64,000 nucleotides of DNA from Beaufortia kweichowensis (GCA_019155185.1 CM032802.1:1646001-1710000), one strand, 5' to 3'; shown: positions 11,731 through 24,649, numbered from the stretch's first letter. Notes: generated by a model not told the origin, from the sequence alone. Numbers and translations: made by a program.

Positions 11731-13957
11731 ATCCCTTTGTATTCACATTAATATTAAACCTAAAATAATGTTAAATTTACATATAAAAATGACACCTTAG
11801 ATAAAGTGTAATAGAAATGCATCTTATTGCCTCTCATCACAAACAAGTATTTTCCGGCTCCTCCATCAGCCTGTTGCTCCTGACAACCGCATACCGACGG
11901 TGTCATTCAGTCTCTGTTTATTTAGCATGTCAATCACAGTGTAATTATGCGGAGGGGAAACCTCTTGTGAAGCACCGCCTCACGCCTGCCATCACCGACA
12001 AAGAGAGTGTAATTAAAATCATTATCCACTAATAACTTCTCTCATTCTTCTTCAGAACTTGCTTCTATTACCACATGCCTCCTCTTCGCATTTACAATCT
12101 GACATGTATACCATATAATTAGTGTTACTAGCATTTGGCAGTGTTAAAGAGATAATATTTCCTGAATGCGCGCAAGCTATAAGACATTCTTCTGGAATGA
12201 CAGAAGTGACACAAGTACAGTGTGAGCGACAATAATCTAAACAAACATTTTCATAATGTTGAATATTTGATGTGTGTAAACATTGTTACATATTGCTTGG
12301 CACTCAAAATGTTATTCTGTTCTTAAATTGATTCAATTATGATTTTTAATTTGTATATTAGGATTAGGATTACATGGTTTTATTGCATATTTGCATATTG
12401 AAAAAAGGTTTCTTAAGTAAGATAAAAGGCAAAGTAAATGATTGCAAAATGTTTTATGTTTCATTTTTTTTAAACCTTTAAAGATTATAGACAGCTTATG
12501 AGTTCCTACATTTTTTGAGTCAAGTTTCATCAAGGATTTCTACTTAGCACTGTGTGAAGAGCTATAAAAAATGGCATCAAAGCAGTTTGTCATCAAAGCG
12601 TTTAGCGAGCACGTTGTTTTGCAATCGCATTCTGAAGGGATAAACTCCATGATGAGGACTAGTGGAAGCTGTAATGTGAAAGGACAGGTGTGGGAGAGAG
12701 GGATTGTGGGATATCAAGGTGAGCACAGGGGCTCACGGATAATTGGACCTTTTGTTGACAGAGTATGGCAGGTGTTGTGGCCATCTGGTGATGGCTGGTG
12801 GCTGTGTAGAAGTTGTATGGGTGTTGGGTTGTCCCTGTGGATGTGATGTTGAGAGTACTTCTCCATCACTCACGGCTCAATGCACAGCAGGTGAGAATCA
12901 GATGGCGTGGAGAGGAGGAGGCAGAAAACGCTCCATCAAAAACCAGATGATGATGTGCTTTGATGAGGCAACACTCGAGTTATATGGCCAGAGGAAAGTA
13001 GCTGGGTCCTTTCTGTTACCTGCTACCTGTTAAAGTTTAACTCAAAATGTGTGATTTTGAATTGCAGACATTAGTAGATTTCTTTTTGGGCTATGCATAA
13101 CTTGTCAGGGCTTTGCTATCTGCATGCTAAGCTTACGTTACACCATGTCTAAATGCTAAGAAAAGTAGTAGCACTTTGTCTCCTCTAAAACCCAAACAAA
13201 TTAAGATATCAATTATGTCCACAGCACAAACAGTGCTGGATTAACACAAGCTTTGTACGAATCTCCAGCCTCAGCTACTGTATGAGCAATGGCAGTGATG
13301 CTCGTCTTAGTAAACCGCACTAACGAGAGAAGAACAGTAACAGCTGAATATAATAAACTACAACACAACACTGTCACTGTGTAAGGACTGAAAAACCAGT
13401 GTGTCCTAAACTCACTGTCACGTTCACTGCACGCTTCTCTAGTCCTAACAAACAATGAGATGTGCCTGAATAAATAACCTGAGCTTGCATGGCAAAAGAG
13501 AAAAACTGCCGGCTGCTCGGCTTTGGCAGTGTTTTACAAGTGATTGTGTGTTGACGTTCACGCTTCGGTCCAATTCGCAGGGTCCCTACGCAGTGCTGAC
13601 TGCTATCTACACACTTAGCAGGGGATGTCTGTAAGAGGTCACCTCGCTTTACACGGTTCATTCTCTTGAAATGCTGAAAAGCAGAGTGTTTGGGGTATGA
13701 AAACATCACAAATGCATGTGAATACTTTATGAATATACATACTTTTTGATTATACATTAACTGTTATATAACCCATGGTCATGGTAACAAAATTGCTAGT
13801 GTGTGTCAGCTTCAAAACATACCATAACCTTAACATGCAAATATATGAACGCCAAACGCTTTGCATTACAAAATGTGTGGGATGAAATTCATGTGTTGCA
13901 ATCTGTTGCGTTGTTGTAATGGGCACTTAAACGTTGAGGCTCTTTTCTTTTTTTTAG
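11731..13957. other. No assigned gene; balanced block at about 12540-13030
   Basis: Mostly AT-rich. From about 12540 to 13030 composition is balanced and two plus-strand frames overlap. One begins at an ATG (12571, MASKQFVIKAF) and reaches a good donor ATATCAAG|GTGAGC at 12719/12720, so it could be an exon or a regulatory block. I found no matching acceptor or domain and do not call a gene. A 127-codon minus-strand frame (13374-13757) has no supporting context. Confidence 0.3.
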
Positions 13958-14260
13958 GTCCAACCCGCCAGTCATGTGATTGAAACGTGTCCTGAATCTT
14001 CTTCTTTACTAGTTACTTTACAGGCTTGCGTTTCTGGTTGGTTTTGTGTAAATCACAAGTTGGTGAAGAGATGCAACCTCGCGGTTAGATACAGGTTACA
14101 CAGGATGGTTTCCACTGAGAACTGGGAAAAGATCAACATCATGCTGGTTGGCACCAACAGACAGTCATTGGTTGTGACCTCTGTGTGCCGCTCATACAGT
14201 ATGCTTGACCTTCTGTCGAGTCACGTGACCTGTGTTTTATTTTATAAACATACAAACTGA
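13958..14260 (+). CDS. Candidate terminal coding exon, unknown protein
   Basis: A very strong acceptor (TCTTTTCTTTTTTTTTAG) is followed by 100 open codons and TGA in phase 0, the phase left by the candidate exon at 7680-7808. The middle of the frame (MVSTENWEKINIMLVGTN) has non-AT-driven codon use. The beginning and the end look less coding-like. No convincing donor lies inside, so it would be a last exon, but no polyadenylation signal follows closely. Cys and His are scattered without a known finger spacing. Chance is a real alternative. Confidence 0.25.
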   Translation, partial: VQPASHVIETCPESSSLLVTLQACVSGWFCVNHKLVKRCNLAVRYRLHRMVSTENWEKINIMLVGTNRQSLVVTSVCRSYSMLDLLSSHVTCVLFYKHTN

Positions 14261-14654
14261 CATTTCCAAAAGCCTCACACTGGGATTATTTAACTCATGC
14301 GGTCTGTCAACTTTGCGGAGCTGTTCGGGGGGGGAAACTGTTTTGATAACCAGACATAAGTACGTGTTTCTCTGACAGTTGTTATTTTCAAGCGTGGCAT
14401 TTTGTTCATGTAAAGAGTGAACGGGGCAAATATAACTGCCATACAAAATGTATGAAAAGTGATTTAAAAACCAGTTTACCTTGAGGGCTGAAGCCGAGTG
14501 ATTTTCAAGCGTTCCTGAGGGACGTGACGAAGTGTGTGAGGAAAAGACGGATAAATACAGACCGGGTTGCTCTATTTGAGGGCGTGGAACGCTGGAATTC
14601 ACATAGCTTTCTTCTTTTTTTGCTCTATTTTGAAAAATTATATGTGGTTTATAG

Positions 14655-14795
14655 TTACTCAGTTTGTGGAGCATTGCACTCGCGGTGCAAAGATACTGTA
14701 GTAGGTTCAATTCCCAGGGAACACGCATGATAAATGTATAACTTGCATGCACTGTATTGTAAGTTGATTTGGATAAAAGCATCTACTAAATCCAT
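14655..14795 (+). repeat. tRNA-derived SINE, cyprinid type
   Basis: The head resembles a Pol III promoter, with an A-box-like CAGTTTGTGGAGCATTGCA and a B box AGGTTCAATTCCC. It is followed by the linker AACACGCATGATAAATGTAT and a tail AGTTGATTTGGATAAAAGCA ending ACTAAATCC. This tail is shared by many fish SINE and LINE 3' ends. It overlaps the start of a 181-codon minus-strand frame, which weakens that frame as a gene. Confidence 0.75.
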
Positions 14796-16111
14796 TTTGC
14801 ATCATGGGGATCAAACTAGACAACTATTCAAGATGCTATTCAGGGAAATGTCTGACCACTTATGGAAAAATGGCTACTACTCTTACAATTTCTATAGTAT
14901 AAAGTATGTATACTGTGCCTGGTGTGCAATCTTCTACATTTCTAGAGTACCCAGACCACCCTCCAGAAATCTATCCCATAATGCAATGCTGTCAGGTTGA
15001 CCTTCTGTTAACTCTGTGATAAATGAACTGGGGGAAACCATTTTAAAAATCTTTTTCTGGACTCTTTATTTGGTTTGTCCTGCAGAGTTGCAACACAAAC
15101 AGTTTTACACAAAGTATGATAAAAATATTTTTATTATGGTAAATGTGTAGTTATCATGTTTTTTAGTATATTGATTACTATTTGTGATTACTAGTTTTTG
15201 TGTTTATTCGTAGTAAAACCATGGTTAATTTATACATGGTTAAGTATGTCAGTTTTTATGTTTATAGGCCATACTAAATATTCATGATTTTATATATTGT
15301 TTTACATGCTACTTTTAAGTACTAGGCAGTGTATTTTTTCCATTTGTTTATGTAGGAGCTTGCATGATAAGAAAATGGCTGTCAAGTGAACCCACTTTTC
15401 TAAAGGTGACTTTGTCTGTATGTTGTGATGTACAGTAAGACCCTCAGCAGTATATTCCATGTTTTCTGTTTTCTGTTGAGAGGACTGTATCTTGTCAGCT
15501 GAGAGACTATATTTAGTCTTCCCTTTGGAAAACTCGAACTGAACCAAAACGTGAACTAACCAGAACTAATGTACCACCACAGATAGCACACGTGTGGGAT
15601 TTTCTGTGTAAATCCCCCAGCATGTGACTCCATGAAGCTACATGCCAGTAAATCATCCATCAAACACTGACCACATGGATGTTAAAAGTGATTTTGATAA
15701 TGGGATACAGTCTATTCTACAGTCTACAGTGTAGAAAGCATTTATTAGATTTAAAGTTTGTTTAAAATTTGTCTCTTGTTGGCTTCAGTTTTTAGGCCCA
15801 TTTATTTGAAGTATTGAGTGATCTGTTGGGAAAGATTATTCTAGATGGGCATGTCATAATGTGAAAATATAGCTCGGTTTGTTTTTATCTTGTCTGTACT
15901 TTGTTTTAGACTTATTATTTTGATGAGAGTTGATCCGTGGCATATTTAATTGTGTAGATCTCGGTTTCATTTACATATCGGATGTTTAGTAGAATTACTT
16001 GCTGTTCTTGTTGTTGACATAAAAATACAAAGCATTTGATGAAAATGTAAAGAAATAAAATGATTGTGAATAGCAAACCTTAGATAATTTGATTGTGTTC
16101 AAACTGAAATC
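14796..16111. other. No gene or element seen
   Basis: AT-rich DNA. Short open frames only, none with paired splice sites. Confidence 0.5.
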
Positions 16112-16463
16112 TGTGTGTGCTAGGGGTGGGAGAAAAAATCAATGCATCGATGCATCAGGATTCTTTCTCTAACGATTCTGAATCGATTCTCAAAGATTCA
16201 GAATCGATTCTATGTCAGAACTTGTTCATCCTGAATATAACTTTGTTAAAATAAAAGCAATAAAATTAAACTTCAAGATGGGAATACTGTCGAAAAGATT
16301 CTAACTATAAACAAAAAGCATAAAAACTCTTTATTTATTTAAAATGCAAATTTATCATATTTGCAAAAAAATTATATCGTTTTGGAATCGGATCGTGAGT
16401 CCCAGAATCGGGGATCGGATCGGATCGCGTAGTACCTAAAGATTCCCACCCCTAGTGTGTGTG
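16112..16463. mobile_element. hAT-type MITE with intact 8-bp target duplication
   Basis: The element proper is 16120-16455 (336 bp). Its ends are CTAGGGGTGGGA and TCCCACCCCTAG, perfect 12-base inverted repeats. It is flanked on both sides by TGTGTGTG, an 8-bp target-site duplication as made by hAT transposases. Subterminal regions hold repeated GAATCGATTC and GGATCGGATC motifs, probable transposase-binding repeats. No transposase is encoded. Confidence 0.88.
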
Positions 16464-17248
16464 ATGCCACTGTTGTTTTATTTGTGGAAGACAAGGTTCC
16501 ATCTGTTCTCTGTTTAATTTCATTGCTGTCTCAGAGAAACAACTGAGTTATCAAAAAGCTCTTATTTGCAATAACAAATAGACAACAGGGATAGAAAGTT
16601 AGAAAAACCGAGAAAAGGGTAACAGAAAGAAAATCAGTTCTTGAGTATTTCAGTGTGTTCTTTATAGTTTGTTAGCATCGTGACCTGGTTTGACAGGCGT
16701 GTGCTGTGACTGTTCACTCTTGTCACGGTCCCCGTGAATCAAAGAGAATATTCAATGATCTGCAGTGTGAGCAGAGACGTTCTGTTTCATATTCCTTCAG
16801 TGTTCCTCTCACCCGCCGCTTGTATCACTATTTCTTGATTTTCTGTGCTATAAAACCAGAGGACTGCACAGAAATTATATTGAAGCCTCGCCTGTGTGAC
16901 CTGACCGGACCCGACCCGACCGCCTCTGACACTGCGGCTGGCAGCCATTTACCACATTAGTAAATAAAAAGATACATCAGTAAAATATAACAACAAGTTG
17001 AACGAAAAATGAACTTTGTATATAGCACATCCTCCTGGCAAATCACGCTGGGAGTCATAATTCTGATGTCTAAATTCAGTGATCGTCTCCCAAACTCTAC
17101 TAAATCCCACTTTCTGTATAATTTCACATCTGCTTTGTCAGTTCGCCGGCGAGCTTCTTGTTTGGGTTGTTATTCCAGAGGCTTTTTCGAAAATCTGTCG
17201 CTTGTGTGTGTTCATTTTTCTTAGCTAGTTGTGTTTATTTCATTTCAG
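16464..17248. other. No assigned gene
   Basis: Contains a short tandem GACCCGACCCGACC run near 16908-16922 and otherwise nothing recognisable. Two plus-strand frames of 84 and 71 codons are present without splice support. Confidence 0.4.
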
Positions 17249-17316
17249 ACTTCTAAAGCTGTCAGCTTTTCCAGGCGTGGTTGGGATGCCGGCATCAGGT
17301 TACTGTTGTTTCTGGT
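17249..17316 (+). other. Exon-like segment (68 bp), unassigned
   Basis: Strong acceptor TTTATTTCATTTCAG and strong donor TGGT|GTAAGT only 68 bases apart. Two of the three frames are open, so coding cannot be decided. In phase 0 it reads TSKAVSFSRRGWDAG and then a hydrophobic run. It could be an exon of the plus-strand gene suspected at 7.7 kb, a non-coding exon, or chance. Confidence 0.25.
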
Positions 17317-17580
17317 GTAAGTATACATATATTCACTTTGGTGTGTCCCTGCATCTGAAATGTGACATTTCTCTGCGTGTTTTTAGAGTTTAGAGCTTGT
17401 AGAGGGAAAAACTAACTTTATTTTGATACGAATGTATAAATTTATTGCTTGATGTGGTGTTGATACCAGGGTTACGTACCATTAAAATCAGAAATTAAGA
17501 GTAACTTCTTGTACTATTATATTGGCCCTGCATTCAAATATATTGTGCTGAATCTTAAATTTGGTTTACATTACAAACTG

Positions 17581-18034
17581 TACAGTACCAGTCAAAAGTT
17601 TGGAAACACTAATTAACTTGTTGTTTAGATTTTTTTCCAATAAAAGTGAACTCATCAAAACCATGAAATAACACAATTAGAACTGTGGGAATTATGTGGT
17701 AACTAAAATCATCCAAAATAAATGACACCATGTTATATTTGATCATCTTCCAAAGAATTTGTAAAATCATACTCTTGACATTTTAATCATTTAGCTTCTT
17801 GAGATCTCAATCTGAGAAGCTTTACAAACAGAACTATGATTTCTATGTATGACTCTTATTGACTGCTTTTTATTTATTATTTGCTTCAAGTAATCCATTT
17901 TAGTTTTCTAATTATGGAAATTAATATGTTGGCAAAATATGTTTACAAAAGTAATTTTAAACATTGAAATATAAATCTTCAGGTTAAAATAAACATTTTT
18001 GTCAACTGTGTCTGAACGTTTGACTGGTACTGTA
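17581..18034. mobile_element. Tc1/mariner-type MITE, copy 1 (454 bp)
   Basis: Ends CAGTACCAGTCAAAAGTTTG and CGTTTGACTGGTACTG are inverted repeats, flanked by TA on both sides, the Tc1/mariner target. The interior shares TCTTGACATTTTAATCATT and CTCAATCTGAGAAGCTTT-like blocks with copy 2 at 22.2 kb. There is no transposase frame. Confidence 0.85.
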
Positions 18035-18087
18035 TATATTTATGTGTTTGACTTTATGCATGCAGGCTATATGTTTTATTATTTGCA

Positions 18088-18130
18088 ATTTCTGGGATGT
18101 GAACCCACGACTTTGGTGTTACTTAGCATC
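18088..18130 (-). repeat. SINE head fragment
   Basis: CTGGGATGTGAACCCACGA is the reverse complement of a B-box region (GGGTTCNAATCCC type), followed by GCATCATG-like sequence. Only the tRNA-related head can be seen. Confidence 0.4.
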
Positions 18131-21100
18131 ATGTTAAGCTTGTTTAGTTTTGTCCGTCATAGTTCTTCTCATTCATTCATCATGTACACTTGTAATGGTC
18201 GCTATGCTTCTGCATTCATATAGATTCATTAGATTCATCTCGAGTCTATCTTACATAGAATCATTAGATTCCGATTTGTCCTGTTCATAATCACACAGAT
18301 ACATCAGACTGTAGTCTATCTGACACTGGTGCTGACTGGATTCCTACCAAGTTCTGGATGAAGATATGACAAGTGTTCAGTACTTCATTAGAGAGAGAAG
18401 TGGAGCTGGAGCTGTGTGTTGATTTTCTTGGCCTTCTTCTTGACCCGTGTAATGTTATATCAACACTCTACACAGGCTTTCGCGCTGTCCCTACAGTCGG
18501 AGTGAATTGCTGTGATTCATAAGCTCTGCTCCAAAATCCAGTCGCTTATACACACTGCTCATAAATTGCATCATAGGCGTGCTCCCAACACGGAGACCGT
18601 TCCAAAAAAACATGCAGAGAAATGATGCTGCTTTTAAGATTCAAGGTTTTAGCCAGAACAGAAGGCGGTGACAGAAGTATCTCAGAATGCATTTCAATAG
18701 AAATGTTTTATAGTGATGGCAGTGATATATACATTGCATTCAGGAATCATATATGGATTTGAATCTCATTAGTCTCATGATTAGTTATATGATCATTTGT
18801 CACGTAACTCAGAAAACATTTAATAATCCACTGGAGTTTGAATTTCTTTAATGATGTTTGTGATTTTTGAAGCTTTAACATTTTGGATCCCCATTTTGAT
18901 GTCGACATTAATGTTTGTAAAATGTATGGTTTTATTCTTCTATCCAGTTGTAATGTGCTATATTTTTCATTTGCGTCATCCCTCAGAAGTGGTTTTTTGG
19001 CTAAAAGCTGAGATCTTGCCACATGTGAAGCAGTCGATATTTTTGCTGCCTGTCGAATACACACAAGATGAAAGTTTAGTGAACAGAAGCGTCTCATACA
19101 GACTGATGATCGGCCTTATTGATTGTGATGTTGAACAGTTCTCATGTTCTATCAGGGTTCTACTTGTTTACTCGTTTGTTCTCTTTAAAGGAAAATTCCA
19201 GGTTGGTTTTAGCTGAAGCATCGTGGAAATGTGTTGCTTGTATTTTGGTTAAAGCTTTTATGAATTCTTAAGGGAGAAATGTATCACTTGAGCTTTAGTT
19301 TTAAGTCTAGGTGGGCTTTACTTTTCAAGGTGAAGGCTATTTTTCATTACGAGTGTAATGCCTGAAGGTAGCAGATCTCAGCTTCAAATAAACAGGCTTT
19401 AGTGAAGTATGTAGTATTTTTAACAGTATGAGAAAATGTACCCAAAATGTTGTAATCATATCATCTCATTAAATCTCATGTGGTTAATACAACAAGTGCT
19501 TTCTTGTTATCATCTCAAATGGTTATTTCACTTTTTTTTTTTACAGAAATTATAATTTTTTATTATTTTTCTATTTAATTTTTAAAATAATTGTATAAAT
19601 AGTCATATTTATACATTTATATATATTTTATTTTATTTAAAAAAAATATATATATATATATATATATATAATTTTATATTTTTCATATCATACTGTCCAT
19701 CCACAGGGTTTAAAGGTCAAGTTTTAATCAAATTAAATGTTTATGTCTAGTCAGTTCATTAAGATAAATGCAAAGAATTTTACTTGGAAAGCATAAGTAT
19801 TTTGACCAAAATATCTGTCTCGCACAACAACCTGAGCTGACGGGAAATCATAACTATTTTAAGGTAGTGATTATGTAAGAGTTAATTTGAGAAAAAAATA
19901 TTTGGGAAAACAATTTTGAGAAAATTGAAGCGGCTCTTAGTAGAAGTAGAAATTGAAATTGGTCACTGTTATTTCAGTATCTTAAACTGGCATTGTGCGT
20001 TCAGATAACTGAACATTTAAGAGCTAAAAATAATCCCTTCCCATTGCTTCAGAACTGTTTTGGTTTGAAGTTCACCGTAGAAGATCTTCTTACACATGAA
20101 AAAACAGTACAAGAAAAGTGTAACGCCAGGGCAGCCTTTCTAAACACAACTTTGAAATCAGCTGTGTCACCGAGCTGATAGAGTCACGCAGAAAAGGATT
20201 CCGGTGCCGTGGCTTCTCTTTCATTTCCTTTTTAGTGTGGCGGCTCGGCCCTGGAGGAGTAATTACTTTAAGGAAGCTAATAAAGAATAGATTAGGCTGC
20301 AACTTTGAAGAACTTATTTCAAATGGTGCAGAAGAAAGAATAGGCTGACTAAAGGCACAATATGTGTATGCACTGAAGCCATAGGAACCGAAAGAGATGA
20401 GAAGATACAGGCTTGATGTAGAGAAATGAGTGTTAAAAAAGGTTAATTAGATTAGTTTTTGTTTGTTTGATTGTTTGTTTTTTTATTTATTTTTTAAATC
20501 CAGCCAAAATGTCTTGGAGTGGTGTAAACAATGGATTCATCATCCAAATGGATTAGCTAGCATTTGTGTGAGAGGCTAAGGAAAGCATTTGCCACTTTTG
20601 GTTAATTGATTTGACTCTGGGTCGGATCTGTCAGCGTGCCGCCGTACTGTAGCAATCACTTAGTGAACGCCAACAGCCCGTTCTGATATTCCTCATCTCA
20701 AAATGTGAAAAATAAAATGTGGTGTAATTTGTCGCCTAGTGGATTTTAGTGATTTTTCTTGTCCCTGGTTAGACAGGTACATTATGAATATTAAATCGAC
20801 CGTAGCTGGTTTCTTTTACAGAAATGAATGCTTTTTCCTCTGATACTATACAGGAATAATATAATATAATGATAATCCAAGACAAACTCAGAGTTCATGT
20901 TTTTAACAGATGTGTGAATATTTAATCTGATGGCGATTTTATTCAGAATATACTTCAGCAACCAGGTCTAAAACTTGCAGTTTAATAATAAATGATGCAA
21001 TGTGTTTGGACATTATTCAGTTTAATTATATTATTTTGTTACAGTTTACAAAAAAACAATACACCAGGTTTTACATTTAAACTACTGATCCTAAGAAATG

Positions 21101-22159
21101 TCTTTTTAAATCTGAAATTTGAAAAGTATTTAAAAGTTAAGTTTTGTCATTGTCAGACTGATGGATCATGATACATAGTTACATTTATACACCTCTGGTT
21201 TTAAACCTGTTTTTTATGTTCAACACATCTACAGAGTATTTTCTGATGGTCTTGGAGGTCCAGCAATTTCTGTAGAACATCTCTCTGTGGTGAGATATCA
21301 AACAACCAGTTTTTATTAAACACCAAAAGAGCAGTAAAGACCCATTTTTGCTATTGTCAGGGGATTATGGTTTTACCTTTTGAGGGTTAAAACAAGTTCA
21401 GAATAAAGGTGGAGGGCTAAAGTTTCTACAGCCGGATATGAAATGCAGTAGGTCGGCAATCAAGCGGATAACAATAGTGACACGAGGGGGAATCTGTTTC
21501 TTAGCACTGCTAATGTGCATTCTTTTGTGAAATCAATGCTATGTGTGCATTGTTGAACATCAGATTAAAAGATACCGCATCTCTTTAACAAATGTCTTTA
21601 GCATGCACTACAGCAGATCTGCTGGTGTCTCTGTAAAACTGCAGTATTGCAGATTAAACTTTGAGCGTACTGTCTCACCCCCTGGCAAAAGGTAAATAAA
21701 TCATGTGGAATTACAGAGGGTTTGCACATCAGGAAAGAATTGAGGGGAATTGAGAGTGACGCCCCATATTTTTAAAGCATTCACCATTTCTTTCGAGTGC
21801 AACGGAGTCTCAAAAAAATCACAGGAGCGGAGTTCTCCTCTTTCACATTTGCCTGTGTTTCTCTCGCTCACCGTTCCATGCTGCTAACTCAAATTGCTCC
21901 ACTGCTGCTTCTTTGTACATCACATTCAAAGCTGCCAAAACTCTGTCAACCAAATGCCAAACAACACTGTATGGAACAATTCAGGAAAGCTGAAGCAGAT
22001 GAGCATGGCCACCCATGCTATATTTGCATTCATATTGTTTAAAAGCTGTTTTATTGCTGCAAAATGCACTGTATATTTTAACAGACAGAGATTGAGTATG
22101 CTGACATAATTTCCTGCAATGACATGCATGTTATTTGTTTGTAAATACTCAATGTATTC
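18131..22159. other. No gene seen; TA tract and one balanced block
   Basis: AT-rich DNA with a TA microsatellite at 19646-19670. From about 20520 to 20700 the sequence is balanced and non-repetitive, a possible regulatory block. Antiparallel open frames at 18747-19216 lie in opposite strands of the same AT-rich stretch and have no splice support. Confidence 0.4.
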
Positions 22160-22627
22160 TACCAGTCAAAAGTTTGGAAACACTTACTCACTGTTGTAGA
22201 TTTTTTTAATCAAAACCATGAAATAACACAATTGTAACTGTAGGAATGATGGAATGATAACACTACAGTATGTTATATTTGATCATCTTTAAAAGTTGTC
22301 ACGCTTTGTGTAGAATTTGTAAAATCATACTCTTGACATTTTATCATTCAGATTCTTGAGGTCTCAACCTGAGAAGCTTTTTAAACAACACTGAAGAAAT
22401 TTCTATCTGTGCTGAACTCTGATTGGCTATTATTTATTCATTATTTGCTTTTACGTAATCCTTTTCAAAAACTTTTTTTTAAAATAAAAGTTTAATTTTC
22501 TAATTTTAAGAATTATTACGTTGGCACAATTATATTTATGCCTTCAGAAGTGATTTCAAACATTGGAATATACACTTTCAAATTTAAAGATTTGTGAAGT
22601 GTGTCCAAACTTTTGACTGGTACTGTA
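22160..22627. mobile_element. Tc1/mariner-type MITE, copy 2 (about 468 bp)
   Basis: Starts TACCAGTCAAAAGTTTGG and ends CCAAACTTTTGACTGGTA, with TA at the edge. Interior blocks match copy 1 at 17.6 kb (for example TCTTGACATTTTATCATTC and GAGAAGCTTT). Non-coding. Confidence 0.85.
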
Positions 22628-22932
22628 TTTACGTTTATAAATGAGTGTTATGTTGATTCAATAATTTTATGTGTACTGTATATGTGTATATGTATATGTC
22701 CATGGCATTATTTCAGTTTTTTTACTCAGCATGTTTTGGGGTAAAATATCTCTTGTACATGTTGTCTGGTGGATTTTATTATGCTGTAGATCTTAACAAC
22801 AGCCTCTGGACTGCTAACAGCAAAACAGGCCCAAGGCATCAACAATCTACCTTTATAATTGGAACCACAAAATATACAGTATTTTTTAAAGAAAACTGTG
22901 TTTGCCCATACAAAACCCTGCCTAGTTTGTTG

Positions 22933-23021
22933 TGGCTTGTTAGCAGGACATTGCTATGCAGTTGCTAAGGTGTTTCGAGTGGTTGCTAGGGCATTGCTAA
23001 GTAGTTGCTAGGGTGTCTGGA
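22933..23021 (+). repeat. GTTGCTAGG minisatellite
   Basis: Roughly five degenerate copies of a 17-20 base unit built on GTTGCTAGGGNNTTGCTA. Arrays of this kind are widespread in fish genomes. Confidence 0.7.
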
Positions 23022-23154
23022 GTTGTAGTTGTGCATAGCCTGAATTTCTGACTTACGGCACAGTCTAAACTCCATAGAAGCAAGGACGGATTCCTAAACG
23101 AGTCTCTTTTATTTTAATCTTTACTTACGTTTTTATTTACAGGCAAAATATACG

Positions 23155-23278
23155 TTTCTGTAACTCACAATGCAAAGGTTGTGGATTTGATCCCAGGGAA
23201 GAAACATACTCAAAAAAATCTTGCATGGACTGTAAGACAGTTTGAATAAAAGCATCTTAAAAATGCATAAATGTAAAT
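23155..23278 (+). repeat. tRNA-derived SINE, degraded
   Basis: AATGCAAAGGTTGTGGATTT precedes a B-box-like GGATTTGATCCCAGGGAA, then a tail GAATAAAAGCATC and ATGCATAAATGTAAAT. It is the same family as the copy at 14.66 kb, with a more complete tail. Confidence 0.65.
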
Positions 23279-23670
23279 ATTTTAACATATTTAAACGTAT
23301 CCTCAAGGATCATGCATCTGCCGTATGTAAAAGATCCAAATAACAAATTAGCATGTTGCCATTGATTTCACTCACAATTCCAGAAGCTTTAAAAAGCTTT
23401 TGAAGATAATGCTGTGATCAGTTGACGTGTGGTAATTAGTCATGTCTAGTCTAGAGTTGCATTAGCTAGACGAGTGAAATGAAAGCACGGGCCGAGCTGA
23501 AAGCCTGGACTGACACCAGTGAGGTGAGACGGGCTGAGATAGATGAGAGAAAGGAGGAAGAAATTATAAGGGTAAATGTCACACCTGCCTATCACATCAC
23601 TGCTGCTCTGTGTGACACAACGGGTGGGCAGTGTGGCATTTACACAAACACACACACATATGAGCCCATA

Positions 23671-23720
<50 letters not shown>
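23671..23720. repeat. (CA)25 microsatellite
   Basis: Uninterrupted CA run. The threonine-histidine and valine-cysteine frames through it are repeat artefacts. Confidence 0.97.
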
Positions 23721-23723
<3 letters not shown>

Positions 23724-24649
23724 GGTTTATTTCAGTCTGTTGGGGAGTTATAATAACGTGTTGTGTAATAGACATGAGTGAGTTTAATTGTTGCCCCTGA
23801 TGATCTTTTATCACGCTGTAGTATTTAGTTATAATCCATTATGTGTTTTGTTGTCAGTGTGAATAATATAGGCAGCTGTTTACTAGAATACTCCAATTAT
23901 ACAGTTTTTGTCTCTTCTTTGCTTTTACTGCCAAGAGTTACACACAAAAGTGTACCGGCATCTGTCTGTGCATACAGTAGTAGTAGCTGTAAGATTTTTA
24001 AATGTATTTTATCTAGTATTCTTGCTCGACCTGCATCATCCCTTATGTAATTCCTGGGAATGGCATTTTACACGTGTGTGTGTGCGTGTTTCATCTTTCT
24101 GGAGATGTGATGTGTGTGTGTGTGTAATTGTACAACAGATTGCAATCTTCCCTGCTATTGTTGCTGTGAGACACTTTTGAAGATTTTTTTTTCTTTGCTA
24201 ACTGACATGAATTTCAGAGCAGGGCCATTTCACCAATGACATTGAGCTTCCCGAAATTAATTTGTTTTATTAGTCTGTCATTTCATTGGACATCTATTTA
24301 CATTTGCTTGTTGTTTTTTACATGCTTACATTTTTAAAGTCGATTTTGCATTTTATGTTTCTTACTCTCACCCATTTTTACCAGTTTTATTTAAGTGATC
24401 TGATCTGTTCCTGATATTGACATACACAGTATAATCCAGAATACGTGAAGAGCTGTTGCCATATCAACATATCCTCACGTAAACCCATTGTATGACTTCA
24501 TAAGAGCTGGAATATTGCATGTGACTTATTTTTTCACACCAATATTATCATTTTACTCCTTCCTAGCTTGACAACCTCTGATCTGAACTGTGTGACCAAT
24601 ACAAAGAATTATTCATCATGTTTTCTGTTCTGCTCTCGGTAGCAAAAAC
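23721..24649. other. No gene or element seen
   Basis: AT-rich, with a small GT tract near 24113-24124. Nothing else recognised. Confidence 0.5.

Noticed and set aside
13374..13757. 127-codon minus-strand frame
   Set aside because: No splice sites, no recognised motif, and an overlapping second minus-strand frame of similar quality.
14655..14720. Functional tRNA gene
   Set aside because: The B box is followed directly by the fish SINE linker and tail.
14237..14782. 181-codon minus-strand frame, second longest in the window
   Set aside because: Its beginning overlaps a SINE, it has no supporting splice or promoter context, and its composition follows the local base content. A length like this is only mildly unexpected in 64 kb.
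18747..19216. Opposing frames of 116 and 121 codons
   Set aside because: They lie on opposite strands of the same AT-rich DNA, and neither has coding-like composition.
23446..23814. Cys-Val and Thr-His frames of 100-122 codons
   Set aside because: Made by the CA microsatellite. Flanks are not coding-like.
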